Assembly (NCBI RefSeq): GCF_000966195.1
Contig: NZ_LAHL01000028.1
Span: 1 to 54,833 of the forward strand
DNA from: Domibacillus robiginosus
GTDB lineage: Bacteria; Bacillota; Bacilli; Bacillales; Domibacillaceae
DNA: 54,833 nt
Direction: 5' to 3'
A program made the position numbers and the translations under genes. The notes under the pieces are model-generated. The model made no database searches and had not been told where the DNA came from. It saw nothing but the letters and a program-made list of their open reading frames with translations. Of the stretch, positions 25,752 to 34,647 are shown piece after piece. Position 1 is the first letter of the stretch. Each line of letters opens with the position of its first letter.

Positions 25752-27185
25752 CTAGTCTGATTTATTTCCTTTAGACTTGTTTGAGGAAATGGACGATTTC
25801 TTTGCTGCCTGTACTTCCAGTCCTTCTCCTCTATTGTTAACTAAGTTGTTATCTGTAACCGTTGCACTTGTTACTTCAAAAATTGCAATGCCTGTTTTCC
25901 AGTTACTCTCTACTTCATTTGATTTAATTACAATGTTACGCCGATTAGACAGCCCTCCCCATACATAAATACCGTTACCTTGATTTTCAGCAATGAAATT
26001 GTTCACCAACTGGTTTTTTCCAATATGATTGACAAGGAAAATCCCATCTTTCTTGTTTTCTATAATAGTATTATTTGTTATGTGATTGTCTGTTGAAAAA
26101 TTTACGTAAATCCCAATTCCGTTTTCAGATACAAAATTGTTTTTTATAGAATTCTGTTCAGCAGTTCCGTTACCTTCACGATTACCTCCAACATAAAACC
26201 CGCCCCCTTTATTATTAAGCACTACATTGTTTTTCGCTTCATTACCACTTGCATAAACAAAGGCAATGCCATATCCGTTATTATCAATGATTTTATTGTT
26301 TGTAAGCTTAACGTTTTCAAGTGGCAGATTAAATGGAGGATCCCTCTCCAAATCAATCCCTGCTTCTGGCGCTGTCCCATTTGTTTTAGAGAAAATATTA
26401 TTTTTAATAACAATATTTTTTCCAGCTGTTATGGAAAGCCCCTGCCGCCTATTGTTATGAGCTTCAGATTGGGAAATCACAATATCTGTAGGGTATGTTT
26501 GTAATTTTGCATCACCCTCAATAAAGAAACCGTCTCCCCAAAAATCCTGTGCTTTCACATTAGAAATATTTATTTTACTTGAGCTGCCGCCAATGTAGAT
26601 GCCATGCCCAAATTCTCCTGTTGTTCCTTCATGTTTATATCGGTCGCCGACCAGTGACCCGCCGCTAATTTTTATATTTTCACCATTGTATATGGTAAAG
26701 ATTCGGTAGACAGGCAGGGCATTGGGTATACTCTTCAGTACTGTTTTTTCTGCCATCTGTATTTCAATATTATCTTTTACATGTAACGAGCCTTTTTGAG
26801 GATCGGTATTAATTAAAAACGTTCCTGCAGGAATACGCACAACTGCATTTTGTCCGTCAGCTGCATTAATTGCAGCCTGTATAGCAGCTGTGTCATCCTC
26901 TGAATCATCTGGCTGGGCCCCATAGTCTGTTACATTAGCCAAAAATGAGGTATCTTCTACATTCTCATTTGAAAGAGAAAAAGCCTTTAACTCGGCTTTT
27001 TTTACTCCATAGTCGGTTTGGATAGTGTCAAGTTGCATTGCAGCTCGATTTTCTATAGAGGTATTATTCTTCTCACTACACAGCCCGTGAGTGGATGGCA
27101 AGAGAAACAACGAAACAATGCTTACAAGCAAAACAGTCGTATAAACAGGTTTCCTTTTTAACAAACACTTGCTCCTCATTCTCAT
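25752..27185 (-). CDS. Secreted right-handed parallel beta-helix protein
   Basis: 477 residues with a signal peptide. A pectate-lyase-like capping segment follows (VTDYGAQPDDSEDDTAAIQA). Many short Asn-rich coils come next (NNTIIENKKDGIFL, NNFIAENQGNGIYV), the ladder of a parallel beta-helix. Related proteins are polysaccharide lyases, epimerases (mannuronan C5-epimerase type) or hydrolases. No catalytic motif is decisive, so the substrate is open. It follows an acyltransferase by 10 bp, which suggests action on the same extracellular polysaccharide. Confidence 0.8.
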   Translation of the reverse strand: MRMRSKCLLKRKPVYTTVLLVSIVSLFLLPSTHGLCSEKNNTSIENRAAMQLDTIQTDYGVKKAELKAFSLSNENVEDTSFLANVTDYGAQPDDSEDDTAAIQAAINAADGQNAVVRIPAGTFLINTDPQKGSLHVKDNIEIQMAEKTVLKSIPNALPVYRIFTIYNGENIKISGGSLVGDRYKHEGTTGEFGHGIYIGGSSSKINISNVKAQDFWGDGFFIEGDAKLQTYPTDIVISQSEAHNNRRQGLSITAGKNIVIKNNIFSKTNGTAPEAGIDLERDPPFNLPLENVKLTNNKIIDNNGYGIAFVYASGNEAKNNVVLNNKGGGFYVGGNREGNGTAEQNSIKNNFVSENGIGIYVNFSTDNHITNNTIIENKKDGIFLVNHIGKNQLVNNFIAENQGNGIYVWGGLSNRRNIVIKSNEVESNWKTGIAIFEVTSATVTDNNLVNNRGEGLEVQAAKKSSISSNKSKGNKSD

Positions 27186-27195
27186 TGGAGTACTC

Positions 27196-28305
27196 TCAAT
27201 GGGCTTTGGCCGCTGGCACTTTAGCTTTTTTCACTGGATCTGCTACTTTGTCTTTGCTGCTAATGCCGACTTTTCCAACCATATAAGCGCCAAAAGGAAG
27301 TTTATTGAAAATGTAAATTGTCGAAGCACACAAAGCTATAGTAAGAAAAAATAAAATAGGGACCATTAAGAGTGGATGAATGTCCTGCCATAAAAAATAG
27401 AAACTAGCGGCAATTCCTAAAAAGAACGGATGAAATAAGTAAATCCCAAATGAATATTTGCTGACCAGGACGAAGAACCGCGGCACCTTGGAAAGCAGCA
27501 TTGCGTGCGAGTAGATAAAAAAGATCATGCTTATTGTAAAGAGCATCATATCAATCCGTTTAGAGGAAGGAGTCGGCAGGATGCCCATCTGATAAAGCAT
27601 AATGGGTAAAACACCCGTAACGATCACCGAAACCGTTGTCCAATGCCGGTACTTTGCCAAAAGCCGCTGAAACGATTCATAGTAGTGCCCGCTGTAAAAA
27701 GCAAGGGAGAAGTAAAAGACCCATCCCGGGAAAGGAACCCAATAATACTTCGACCAGATGTAGTCGGCAAATGGCAGATTCATAGGCGGCACAAAATTAA
27801 AAAATGCTAGATAGAGGGCTGTAATGAGAAAGGAAAAGCCAATTATTTTTCTGGGAGAAGCCTGCTTTAAATAATGGTTAAAGACTACGTGAAGGGCATA
27901 AAATTGAAAGATTATTAAAATAAAATAGCCGTGGTAATCACCGAGTAAAATGTGTTTCCACAAATACTCGCCAAACACTCCTGTAAACGAACCGGTGGCA
28001 ACCGTCTCACCAAACGCTTTTGCGGCTGCATAAAAGGCACCGAAAAACAGGTATGGAAGAAAAATATATTTAATCCGATTTCCCCAAAACGATTTTATTT
28101 CACGATTTCTGTAGGAATAGGCGATAATAAACTCAGAAATAAATATAAAGGCAGGAGTGCCAAACGTAAGAAGCACACTCATGTTGTTTACTGCCCCATT
28201 CTGGTGCATGTATACCCTGTCAAAAACATGTAAAAGTAAAATACTAAGACAGGCTATACTCCTTAAAATAAAAATTTCATTGATAAGCCCTTTGTTCTTT
28301 TCCAC
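27196..28305 (-). CDS. Acyltransferase 3 family membrane protein
   Basis: 369 residues from GTG 28305, which stands 9 bases after AAGGAGG; the longer TTG start at 28326 would place that site inside the gene. About ten membrane helices. The family motif around the first helices is present (FILRSIACLSILLLHVFDR, with the conserved Arg and His). These proteins O-acetylate or O-acylate extracellular polysaccharide (OafA, IcaC, EpsK-like). It is the first gene of an operon with the beta-helix protein and YdcF. Confidence 0.88.
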   Translation of the reverse strand: MEKNKGLINEIFILRSIACLSILLLHVFDRVYMHQNGAVNNMSVLLTFGTPAFIFISEFIIAYSYRNREIKSFWGNRIKYIFLPYLFFGAFYAAAKAFGETVATGSFTGVFGEYLWKHILLGDYHGYFILIIFQFYALHVVFNHYLKQASPRKIIGFSFLITALYLAFFNFVPPMNLPFADYIWSKYYWVPFPGWVFYFSLAFYSGHYYESFQRLLAKYRHWTTVSVIVTGVLPIMLYQMGILPTPSSKRIDMMLFTISMIFFIYSHAMLLSKVPRFFVLVSKYSFGIYLFHPFFLGIAASFYFLWQDIHPLLMVPILFFLTIALCASTIYIFNKLPFGAYMVGKVGISSKDKVADPVKKAKVPAAKAH

Positions 28306-28427
28306 AATTGTGTCCTCCTTATACAAAATATCTTTAAAATATTTTCCTTTTTAAAGAACGTTTCGTTCGTTATAAAGAATGATAACCTGCTGATATGAAA
28401 AAGTAAAGGTCTTTACAAAGGGATTTT

Positions 28428-28449
28428 TCTGCATATTTCTGCACATTTA
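28428..28449 (+). promoter_or_regulatory. Tandem 11-bp box on the plus strand
   Basis: TCTGCATATTT, CTGCACATTTA, spacer CGCGC, then TTATTC where the -10 should be. It points to the decayed frame at 28558. The -10 is poor, and this site is not counted among the nine. Confidence 0.35.
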
Positions 28450-28557
28450 CGCGCTTATTCATTAACTAATGACTGCATAAATTCTTCAAAAAATAACCCA
28501 TTAGTTATTTTGATATATCAAAATAATAGCAGCTTTTAATTAACAAAATTCGCTTTA

Positions 28558-28704
28558 ATGGAAAATCGTTAACAACAGAGAACGTTTGAGGAAAAATTCG
28601 ATCGTGTTTGGTTAGCCCGTAATTTCAGAAATAGAGCATCGCTTGTAAGACCATTTCTGGGAGCTGCTTCTGCTCTGGTAGGTGCAGCTTATGGATTAAT
28701 ATAA
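28558..28704 (+). pseudogene. Possible small protein with an early in-frame stop
   Basis: ATG 28558 is followed by MENR, TAA, then 43 open codons in the same frame (including FDRVWLARNFRNRASLVRPF) ending at 28704. The C-terminal part ends in an Ala/Gly-rich hydrophobic stretch. It may be a dead small gene; no family recognised. Confidence 0.3.
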
Positions 28705-28737
28705 AAGGAATGAGAAAAGAACAAATTTTATCATCTT

Positions 28738-28782
28738 TGGCGAGAACACCCCACTACAACCGTCAGGTAAGTGGGCGGTAGT
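28738..28782 (+). mobile_element. Remnant resembling an IS200/IS605 right end
   Basis: GGCGAGAACACCCCACTAC and AGTGGGCGGTAG, with CCCACT (28750-28755) pairing AGTGGG (28770-28775). The string is like the hairpin at the 3' end of tnpB elements, from which the guide-RNA scaffold derives. No tnpB lies next to it. Confidence 0.35.
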
Positions 28783-28956
28783 TTAATCCTTTAATATTTA
28801 GTAGTAGCAACTCTAAATTCTAAAAAAGGCATACTTGCGGGAAGATAAAAAGATCCCTGAGTGAGTATAAAGTTGAGGTGCTGTAGCAGAAGCAAAAGAA
28901 TTGCTGAACTGTAAAATTCAGATAAAACTTCAGAGATCTTAACTCAGTATGAACAA

Positions 28957-29121
28957 TTAATCCTGTTTCCTCCTGTCATTAGGCTGGTTTTTGAAATTCT
29001 TGTAATGCCGATCATATGCAGGTACTTTATGGAAGGAGAAACAGGAAAGATACACATTACTGTGCATCCCCCGATAGTATGAATGTTTTCTGCTTTTAGG
29101 ATCTTCATTTTTGATCACCAT
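28957..29121 (-). CDS. Doubtful small basic protein at the end of the island operon
   Basis: 54 residues from ATG 29121, rich in Lys, Arg, His and Tyr (AYDRHYKNFKNQPNDRRK). It overlaps the end of the two-repeat gene. A competing frame starting at ATG 29108 (ATGA overlap with that gene's stop) is also open for 54 codons. Neither can be preferred with confidence. Confidence 0.25.
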   Translation of the reverse strand: MVIKNEDPKSRKHSYYRGMHSNVYLSCFSFHKVPAYDRHYKNFKNQPNDRRKQD

Positions 29122-30257
29122 CCAATGCTTTTTGCTCTTTGTTATAAACACGAATCATATCATTTGAAAAGGCTCGAGTTTTAAAGCCCTTCTCTTCTTC
29201 ATTCCAGTCCAAAAGCCCAAAAGAATGAACAGAAAAGGCAATATCACAGTTATCAGCCCACTCAACATCATAATAGATCTCGTCAAATCCCGTTAAGGAT
29301 TCCCAGCTAAACTCAGACGCCATTATTGTGTTCGACTCATTGAATAATTCAACATCGAAATTCCGCATTTCAAAGGAGATCTCCAGGCGACCGTCATCAT
29401 TTATGTCAGCCATACCTGTGAATTCAAGCCAATCAAAATCAATGGTGCCCTGATTAGTCATGATACAAAAACCACCAACAGAAGCAAAGTCAGGCTTTTT
29501 GTCTACCGCTACATCACTTATCAATGTAATATAGCCGCGGACCGAAAGAGGATTTTGAATACATTTTGAGCCTGCCGGTACATTTTCAAACACCTGCAGT
29601 TGCTTCATTTCTTTAGATTGAAATCTTTGTACAAGGCTAGCGACTTCATTCCAAATTTCAATGTCATCATCCATCCAATCTTCATAGACGAAGGGATCTT
29701 GTTCATAAAGGTAGTGCCCGGCTGTTTGAATTTCATTCATTAAACCAGCACCGTATACTTCATCTTCTACTGCTTTAAAATATGCTTTGATTAAGAAATC
29801 CTCAGTCACTTCGTTTTTCGTATTTTGTTGCTGGTTAAACGACTGAATTGCTTGCGGAGAAACTTCATAAGTTGTGTACCCACCTTTTTCATCCAGATGG
29901 CTAATACTTAGGCTCTCTAAATTCATTAGAATTGATTTTCCGCCCTCAACGAATGTTGCTTCATAATTCATCGCTTCAATTGATCCTTTGCTGATTAGTT
30001 CGCTCCAGCACAAATTCATAATTTGGATCTGGCTCTTCTTCCATCCATTCGCGATAATGCTCTTCATCAAAGTGTCTTAGGTCTCCAACCATGACAAGGT
30101 GGCCATTCTCGTCGATATACGTTTCTTTACTGCCGCCTGTAATATAAAGGCTAACCCGTACACCATTTAGATCTACAAATACCATTGATCCAGTGTCTGT
30201 AAAGACCAGCTCTTTGATTACTGGATTCGTACTGGCAAAACGAACGTCCGCTTCCAC
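29105..30257 (-). pseudogene. Two-repeat protein of unknown family, copy B, frameshifted
   Basis: Two overlapping frames join into one protein of about 383 residues if one base is dropped from the AAA at 30012-30014 (minus-strand TTT): DPNYE then LCWSELISKG. The paralogue at 32918-33904 has DYELCWESLLQEG at the same place, which proves the join. The C-terminal half (NPLSVRGYITLISDVAVDKK through FDEIYYDVEWAD) is strongly similar to the paralogue. Between the halves copy B has an insertion of about 60 residues. GTG 30257 is the first start, but homology to the paralogue extends upstream to about 30310, where no good start is seen. Function unknown. Confidence 0.7.
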
Positions 30258-30374
30258 GTTAAATAAGTTACCTGGTGTTTGATTTGCTATTTTAGTTATT
30301 TCATAAAAGTTTCCCTGCTTTCGAATTGTTTTTTTAATAAGTTTTTTGGATTTTATATTTTATCTTTTTAGAAA

Positions 30375-30662
30375 TTAGCGAGGTTCGTTGGCTTCTTCTG
30401 CTTCAATTTCACTATCTGCTGCTTCCTCATGATAATGAAACGAATAATTAGCTGATTCATACATAGAAATCTCTTTCGGCGGCATTTCAACTGAAGGCAT
30501 CACCACAAAAATAGAATAAATACTCTCTTTATGGTCCCAGGTCTCAATTTTTTCGAGAGCATGCTGTTCATCTAAATAAACAGTATCGAATACTCGATAA
30601 TACACCACTTTCTTAAGAAGCGATGTTCCATTACCTGTAACGTTTTGAGCTGCTTTTTTCAT
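30375..30662 (-). CDS. Hypothetical small protein with acidic tail
   Basis: 95 residues from ATG 30662, after AGAGGGATC. No family recognised. The middle reads as beta-rich (VVYYRVFDTVYLDEQHALEK), and the C-terminus is acidic (EEAADSEIEAEEANEP). It is soluble and has no cysteines. It lies within the minus-strand island, 46 bp after the preceding gene, and is probably co-transcribed with it. Confidence 0.55.
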   Translation of the reverse strand: MKKAAQNVTGNGTSLLKKVVYYRVFDTVYLDEQHALEKIETWDHKESIYSIFVVMPSVEMPPKEISMYESANYSFHYHEEAADSEIEAEEANEPR

Positions 30663-30708
30663 TAGAGGATCCCTCTTTTATTTTGATTTTTGAAGTTCCT
30701 GAATCGGG

Positions 30709-31128
30709 TTACTTATAGCTGAAAAATCTATCGTAAAAATAAACCAGATCCGCTTCACTTAATTCTCCTTTTGTCTCCCAGTTGATGAAATTTCCGGTCA
30801 CATAAGGATTGCAATAACCCTTAGTAAAGCCTTCCACTCCCGAATCCATTTCACTGGTCCCGATAAAATAATCTCTTACAACGGCGTAAACCTCTTTTTG
30901 CTTCTTGGCATGTATACGGGCTAAAGTATCCTTGCTGTAATGGAAAGTTGCCTGTTCAATTAAAACGTGAGAAGCATGAGCAATGACCTTACCATTGAAA
31001 GGATTTTGCTTTTCTTTTGATCGGATTGAGAAACCACCTTTGAGGACATGGAAATATACCTCTACACGCTCAACTTTTGAAAGGGTTGCACTTTTTACCA
31101 CGGTTAAGCCAGCAATCTTAGTAGCCAT
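30709..31128 (-). CDS. Hypothetical protein of the accessory island
   Basis: 139 residues. No family recognised; soluble, with mixed charge and many aromatics near the end (NPYVTGNFINWE, DLVYFYDRFF). The ATG at 31128 overlaps the TAA of the methyltransferase-like gene (TAATG), so the two are translationally coupled. That coupling is the only hint of a joint role with the upstream gene. Confidence 0.6.
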   Translation of the reverse strand: MATKIAGLTVVKSATLSKVERVEVYFHVLKGGFSIRSKEKQNPFNGKVIAHASHVLIEQATFHYSKDTLARIHAKKQKEVYAVVRDYFIGTSEMDSGVEGFTKGYCNPYVTGNFINWETKGELSEADLVYFYDRFFSYK

Positions 31129-31664
31129 TAGATAAACTTCTTAATGGTCGACTGCTGATAGGCAGATTGAAGTGACCAAATGCCGCGGTCAACCGGTGCA
31201 AACTCTTTTTCAAGTTGTAGGGTCTGACGGATTTTCGCTTTCCAATGCTGGTTCTTTTTTGCTTTATCTGTTCCTTCTAACAGCTTGTGAAGAAATTCTT
31301 CATAGGAAGTGCAACGGCTTAGATCGTCCGCGTGAGCTTCTCCCCACATATTACCGCTGTATTTGATCATGGAATGGTAAGGCGGTTGAGAGAAAACAAG
31401 GCTTGATCCTTGTGGAACTTCATATGTTAAAGCATTGAACGGATTACTATAACGTCCATTTAAGTCCAGATGAAGCGTGTTTTTATAGCCCATGCTCCGG
31501 GCAACAGAATAATCTGTTTCACCACCTCTGAATACTTCAACGAACTCTCCATCAGCTGGCTTAAATTGCTCTAATAAATCTTTAATGATATGTCTTGTGC
31601 AATTCCCTCTATATTTTTTATCCTCCCACTTACCTCTGCTTGGATAGGATACGATTGATTTCAT
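31128..31664 (-). CDS. Degenerate DNA-methyltransferase-like protein
   Basis: 178 residues from ATG 31664, after GAGAGG. The order of elements follows amino-methyltransferases found on Firmicutes plasmids and integrative elements: a motif I region (EVFRGGETDYSVARSMGYKN, where DxFxGSGT is usual), a second strand with LHLDLN, and a motif IV region (FSQPPYHSMIKYSGNMWG, where SPPY or DPPY is usual). Then comes DDLSRCTSYEEF. Motif I has E, G and E in place of D, S and G, and the C-terminal third of the family is missing. It may be a non-catalytic or eroded enzyme. It has its own promoter region, as a terminator lies just upstream. Confidence 0.55.
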   Translation of the reverse strand: MKSIVSYPSRGKWEDKKYRGNCTRHIIKDLLEQFKPADGEFVEVFRGGETDYSVARSMGYKNTLHLDLNGRYSNPFNALTYEVPQGSSLVFSQPPYHSMIKYSGNMWGEAHADDLSRCTSYEEFLHKLLEGTDKAKKNQHWKAKIRQTLQLEKEFAPVDRGIWSLQSAYQQSTIKKFI

Positions 31665-31731
31665 AATGATTATCCTCTCGGTAACTAATAATAAAACTGT
31701 TCTGAAAAGGTTTATTAAAACTGGATAATAA

Positions 31732-31757
31732 AAGAGGAATGCTTTAAGCATTCCTCT
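31732..31757 (-). terminator. Terminator inside the island
   Basis: AAGAGGAATGC and GCATTCCTCTT form a near-perfect palindrome; the minus strand continues TTTATTA. It ends the transcript of the gene at 31780-32157. Confidence 0.8.
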
Positions 31758-31779
31758 TAAGTCCCGTAAAGCTGTGGCT

Positions 31780-32157
31780 TTAATTTTTGTGAAGCTGAAG
31801 CTCTTTCGCATGTTTTGCATCATAATGATTATCAATGACCATGTGATAAAACAAGATAGATAATTGATCAATCTTATCTAAATCAGACTGATAATTTACA
31901 TCTTCTAAAAATGTTTTATCAGGAAATTCGTACCGCCACGCTTCATCCATTGCTGCTTTATTCCAATCGAACGAAAAAGCATAAGATTCTTTAAATTCTC
32001 CGCCTATATATTGCACGGAGATACGACCATCTTGCAAACGGATGGCTGTTACTTTATTAGTGAAATCAATATCTGCCCTAATGTAATACCAAACCCCTTC
32101 TTCGAGTTCAAATAGTTTCGTAGCAGGGTCTGAATACGTTAGATTGTTTGTGTCCAT
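31780..32157 (-). CDS. Hypothetical protein of the accessory island
   Basis: 125 residues from ATG 32157 (MDTNNLTYSD), preferred because AGGAGAAGG directly precedes it. No family recognised. The N-terminal half looks like a small beta-barrel (WYYIRADIDFTNKVTAIRLQ, ISVQYIGGEF) and the C-terminal half is helical (DQLSILFYHMVIDNHYDAKH). It follows the interrupted repeat-protein gene at 31-bp distance and is followed by a terminator. Confidence 0.6.
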   Translation of the reverse strand: MDTNNLTYSDPATKLFELEEGVWYYIRADIDFTNKVTAIRLQDGRISVQYIGGEFKESYAFSFDWNKAAMDEAWRYEFPDKTFLEDVNYQSDLDKIDQLSILFYHMVIDNHYDAKHAKELQLHKN

Positions 32158-32188
32158 GTTCCTTCTCCTTCTTTTTTGTAGTCGGTGT

Positions 32189-32872
32189 TTAGTTGGCAAT
32201 TCTCTTCAATGCTGCATCCAATTCACCATCGTTATATTCCTTCAGTTGGTCTTTAAAATTTTCAAAAGAAAGATCATATCTTTGCTCTCCAAATTCATAA
32301 AGTGTAACCATCTCATAATCATTTGATAAGTTTGAGACTACACTCGGACCGTAGATTGTATGAATTTCCTGTCCCTTGAAATACTCAACAAGAGCATTTC
32401 TTTCAGATAACTCTTTGACAAAACTATCATTAGAATCAGCTTTTTGGACTGATTTCGCCATTTCAAATGGAATGTCATAAAATTCGTTTGACTTAATATC
32501 TTTACCAAGAAACCGCGTTCGCTTCTTCTAAAAAAAACGAACCGTGCTACCGTCAGTAAGAGTAATAAAATCTCCGAACTTTGCTGAACAAACCAGGCTG
32601 AGTCCTATTATTTTCCGATCAATTGCAGCTGAAGATTTTTTCTCTGAAGGTTCTTTATTTTGCAGAATATGTTGAGCAGATGATTCAATGTTAAAGCCAG
32701 ATCCTGCTTTTGAAAAATCTACTACAGAGATACTGCGTTCTACTCCATTTATATCGCAAAGAAACCGAGTACGGTTTAATTTCTTAAATATAGCGGTTTG
32801 GCCACTAGTAAGAGTAACAAGGGTTCCTGCTTTTAGATTTTTTAATATTTCTTTCTTTGCTGTTAAGTCCAT
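32189..32872 (-). pseudogene. Two-repeat small-barrel protein interrupted by one in-frame stop
   Basis: ATG 32872 (after AAAGGAG) opens a frame that stops at TAG 32530-32528 and continues in phase to 32189, 227 residues in total. The two parts are repeats of one unit: LVTLTSGQTAIFKKLNRTRF near the start, and FITLTDGSTVRFF, stop, KKRTRFLGKD later. The match across the stop shows that the codon interrupts one ancestral gene. The unit looks SH3- or KOW-like, which is my inference. The second part could be re-initiated at ATG 32461. Confidence 0.65.
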
Positions 32873-32917
32873 ACTTATTCTCCTTTGTTGTTTAGTACTG
32901 GTTTCAGCCGTTGTTAC

Positions 32918-33904
32918 TTATACTGCAGCCGGTCCTGCCAACTCCTTATTGATATATGCCGCCAGAAGTTCTTTTGGAAATTCCCATTCACAGTATGACT
33001 TTCCGTCCCATGCAATTAACGAAAACTCACTAACATAGCAGTTAGATAAACATGGCTCGTTTTCCCATTCTACTGTGTAGTAGATCTCTTCAAATGAGGT
33101 AATAGCATCCCATCTAAAATCAGATAAAGGAGTATTTGTAACTTCAAATAGCTCCATGTCCAGGTCTCTTAATTCAAAAGAGAGTTCTAATCGGCCATCT
33201 TCACGAATTTCTGAGTTGCCGCTGAACTCATTCCAATCAAACGTAACTGTTTCTTCCCCGCATTTTGCCTGGAAACCTCCAATAGATGCGTAGGTTGGTT
33301 TCTTAGAAACAACTACATCGGTTACCAATGTAATGAGCCCGCGTACAGAAAAGGGGTTTTTCATTACTGGGTGATTATCCGGTAATTTTGTTGTTTCCTG
33401 CTGCTGTTGGCGTTCATTATAAGAGCGGGTCTTATCCTCAGGAATTTCTACATACTTAAACTTCTCATCAGATAGATTCCAATGAGAAATACCAAACAAG
33501 GTCAACTCCATTGGAATATTAGTAGAACTAGGATCACTTTCGTAAAAAGCATCATAGTGAATAGATTCCAGTGTTCCTTCTTGAAGAAGAGACTCCCAGC
33601 AAAGTTCATAATCTGCAGGAGGACCGTCAGTTTCCAATTCATCTTCATCACTCAAAAATGGTGGATTAATGCTTTTTAGTTGTAACTCAATTTCAAGTCT
33701 TCCATCGTCATTTAATCCAGAGAACACTAAACCCTTATCCCAATTAAAACCGATGCGAATTCCTTCTTTATCTTTAAAAAAGATAGTTCCAATACCGGTG
33801 TATTCAGGTAGATTGACTGGCTCACTGCTAACTAGTTTGATCGATCCTCCAACATTTAAGGTTGCGGAAAACTGGTTACTGAAAAATTCTTTGTTTGCTT
33901 TCAT
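32918..33904 (-). CDS. Two-repeat protein of unknown family, copy A (intact)
   Basis: 328 residues from ATG 33904, with AGGAGACG upstream. It has two related domains: an N-half with GSIKLVSSE, then DDGRLEIELQL and YELCWESL; and a C-half with GLITLVTDVVVSKK, then EDGRLELSFELRD and EEIYYTVEWEN. The C-half is closely matched by copy B at 29105-30257. The composition is acidic and aromatic, predicted soluble and beta-rich; no catalytic motif is seen. Two paralogues in one island suggest a dosage or specificity role. I do not recognise the family. Confidence 0.75.
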   Translation of the reverse strand: MKANKEFFSNQFSATLNVGGSIKLVSSEPVNLPEYTGIGTIFFKDKEGIRIGFNWDKGLVFSGLNDDGRLEIELQLKSINPPFLSDEDELETDGPPADYELCWESLLQEGTLESIHYDAFYESDPSSTNIPMELTLFGISHWNLSDEKFKYVEIPEDKTRSYNERQQQQETTKLPDNHPVMKNPFSVRGLITLVTDVVVSKKPTYASIGGFQAKCGEETVTFDWNEFSGNSEIREDGRLELSFELRDLDMELFEVTNTPLSDFRWDAITSFEEIYYTVEWENEPCLSNCYVSEFSLIAWDGKSYCEWEFPKELLAAYINKELAGPAAV

Positions 33905-33939
33905 TAGCTAATCGTCTCCTCTTTAAGCCAACAAAAAAA

Positions 33940-33960
33940 GGAATACGGTATCCGAATTCC
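33940..33960 (-). terminator. Terminator after the 34022 gene
   Basis: GGAATACGG and CCGAATTCC; the minus strand continues with seven T. Confidence 0.8.
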
Positions 33961-34021
33961 TCTTGTTAACTGGCTGTCCTATTTTATGATTAATGTTTTG
34001 GTCTGAGCAGTATGTGCCTGA

Positions 34022-34435
34022 TTATCCGGCTTCACTCGTCTCCATTTCTTCAATATCTACACCACTATCATATGCTAGATAATCCGCTTCATTGATTGGG
34101 ATATCGTATATACCTTTCATATAATAAGCAGCATCGATGGCATTCTTAAATGTTAAATCTGAATCAACTGCTTCGTTCTCTGCAATGATTTCTGCGACAA
34201 TTTGTCTCCAGCTGTCTCTATAAATTCGCTTTACGTCTGAAAGCAAATTATAAAAGCCGCCAATTTCTTTTTCTAGTTGCGTCTCTGTATAGTCATACAG
34301 GTTAATGTCCACTACTTTTACTTTAAAAGCAGTTCCTGTATAAACTAAATCCACGACACGATAAAACATATTACTGTCCTGATTACATAGTACATATTGA
34401 AATGTATCAGTCTGGATCCATGCAGTCATTCTCAT
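34022..34435 (-). CDS. Hypothetical protein of the accessory island
   Basis: 137 residues from ATG 34435, or 135 from ATG 34429; the second is better spaced from AGAAGGAAA. No family recognised. The N-half is beta-rich (FQYVLCNQDSNMFYRVVDLV) and the C-half is helical and acidic (SWRQIVAEIIAENEAVDSD). It sits first downstream of the 45-residue gene on the same strand, with a terminator after it. Confidence 0.6.
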   Translation of the reverse strand: MRMTAWIQTDTFQYVLCNQDSNMFYRVVDLVYTGTAFKVKVVDINLYDYTETQLEKEIGGFYNLLSDVKRIYRDSWRQIVAEIIAENEAVDSDLTFKNAIDAAYYMKGIYDIPINEADYLAYDSGVDIEEMETSEAG

Positions 34436-34484
34436 TTCCTTCTTTCTATAAAAATTGTTCAGTCGTTTGCTCCCTCAAAGAGCT

Positions 34485-34622
34485 TCACGCATAATTATGT
34501 GCAAAAGAGAGCATTGAATGTAGAATCTGGTGAATTTCTTCATCCGTTTCACATTTCAACCCTTCCTGTTCAGCATATTCCTTCAAGTATCTTAATTCTG
34601 CCTCTGTAAGTGTTAAGTTCAT
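34485..34622 (-). CDS. 45-residue helical protein of the island
   Basis: ATG 34622 follows GAAGGAG at 6 bp and opens 45 codons ending at TGA 34487-34485. The sequence begins MNLTLTEAELRYLKEYAEQE and looks like two short amphipathic helices; no family recognised. The good ribosome site and position 25 bp after the TGT-like gene support it as real. Confidence 0.6.
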   Translation of the reverse strand: MNLTLTEAELRYLKEYAEQEGLKCETDEEIHQILHSMLSFAHNYA

Positions 34623-34647
34623 ATCAGGCTCCTTCATTATCAAAATC

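Larger units (their letters stand above)
28306..28956. other. Gene-poor stretch between the polysaccharide operon and the accessory island
   Basis: About 650 bp without a sound gene. It holds a plus-oriented tandem box (28428-28449), a decayed small frame (28558-28704) and a hairpin-rich remnant resembling the end of an IS200/IS605 element (28738-28782). Nothing else is evident. Confidence 0.6.
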
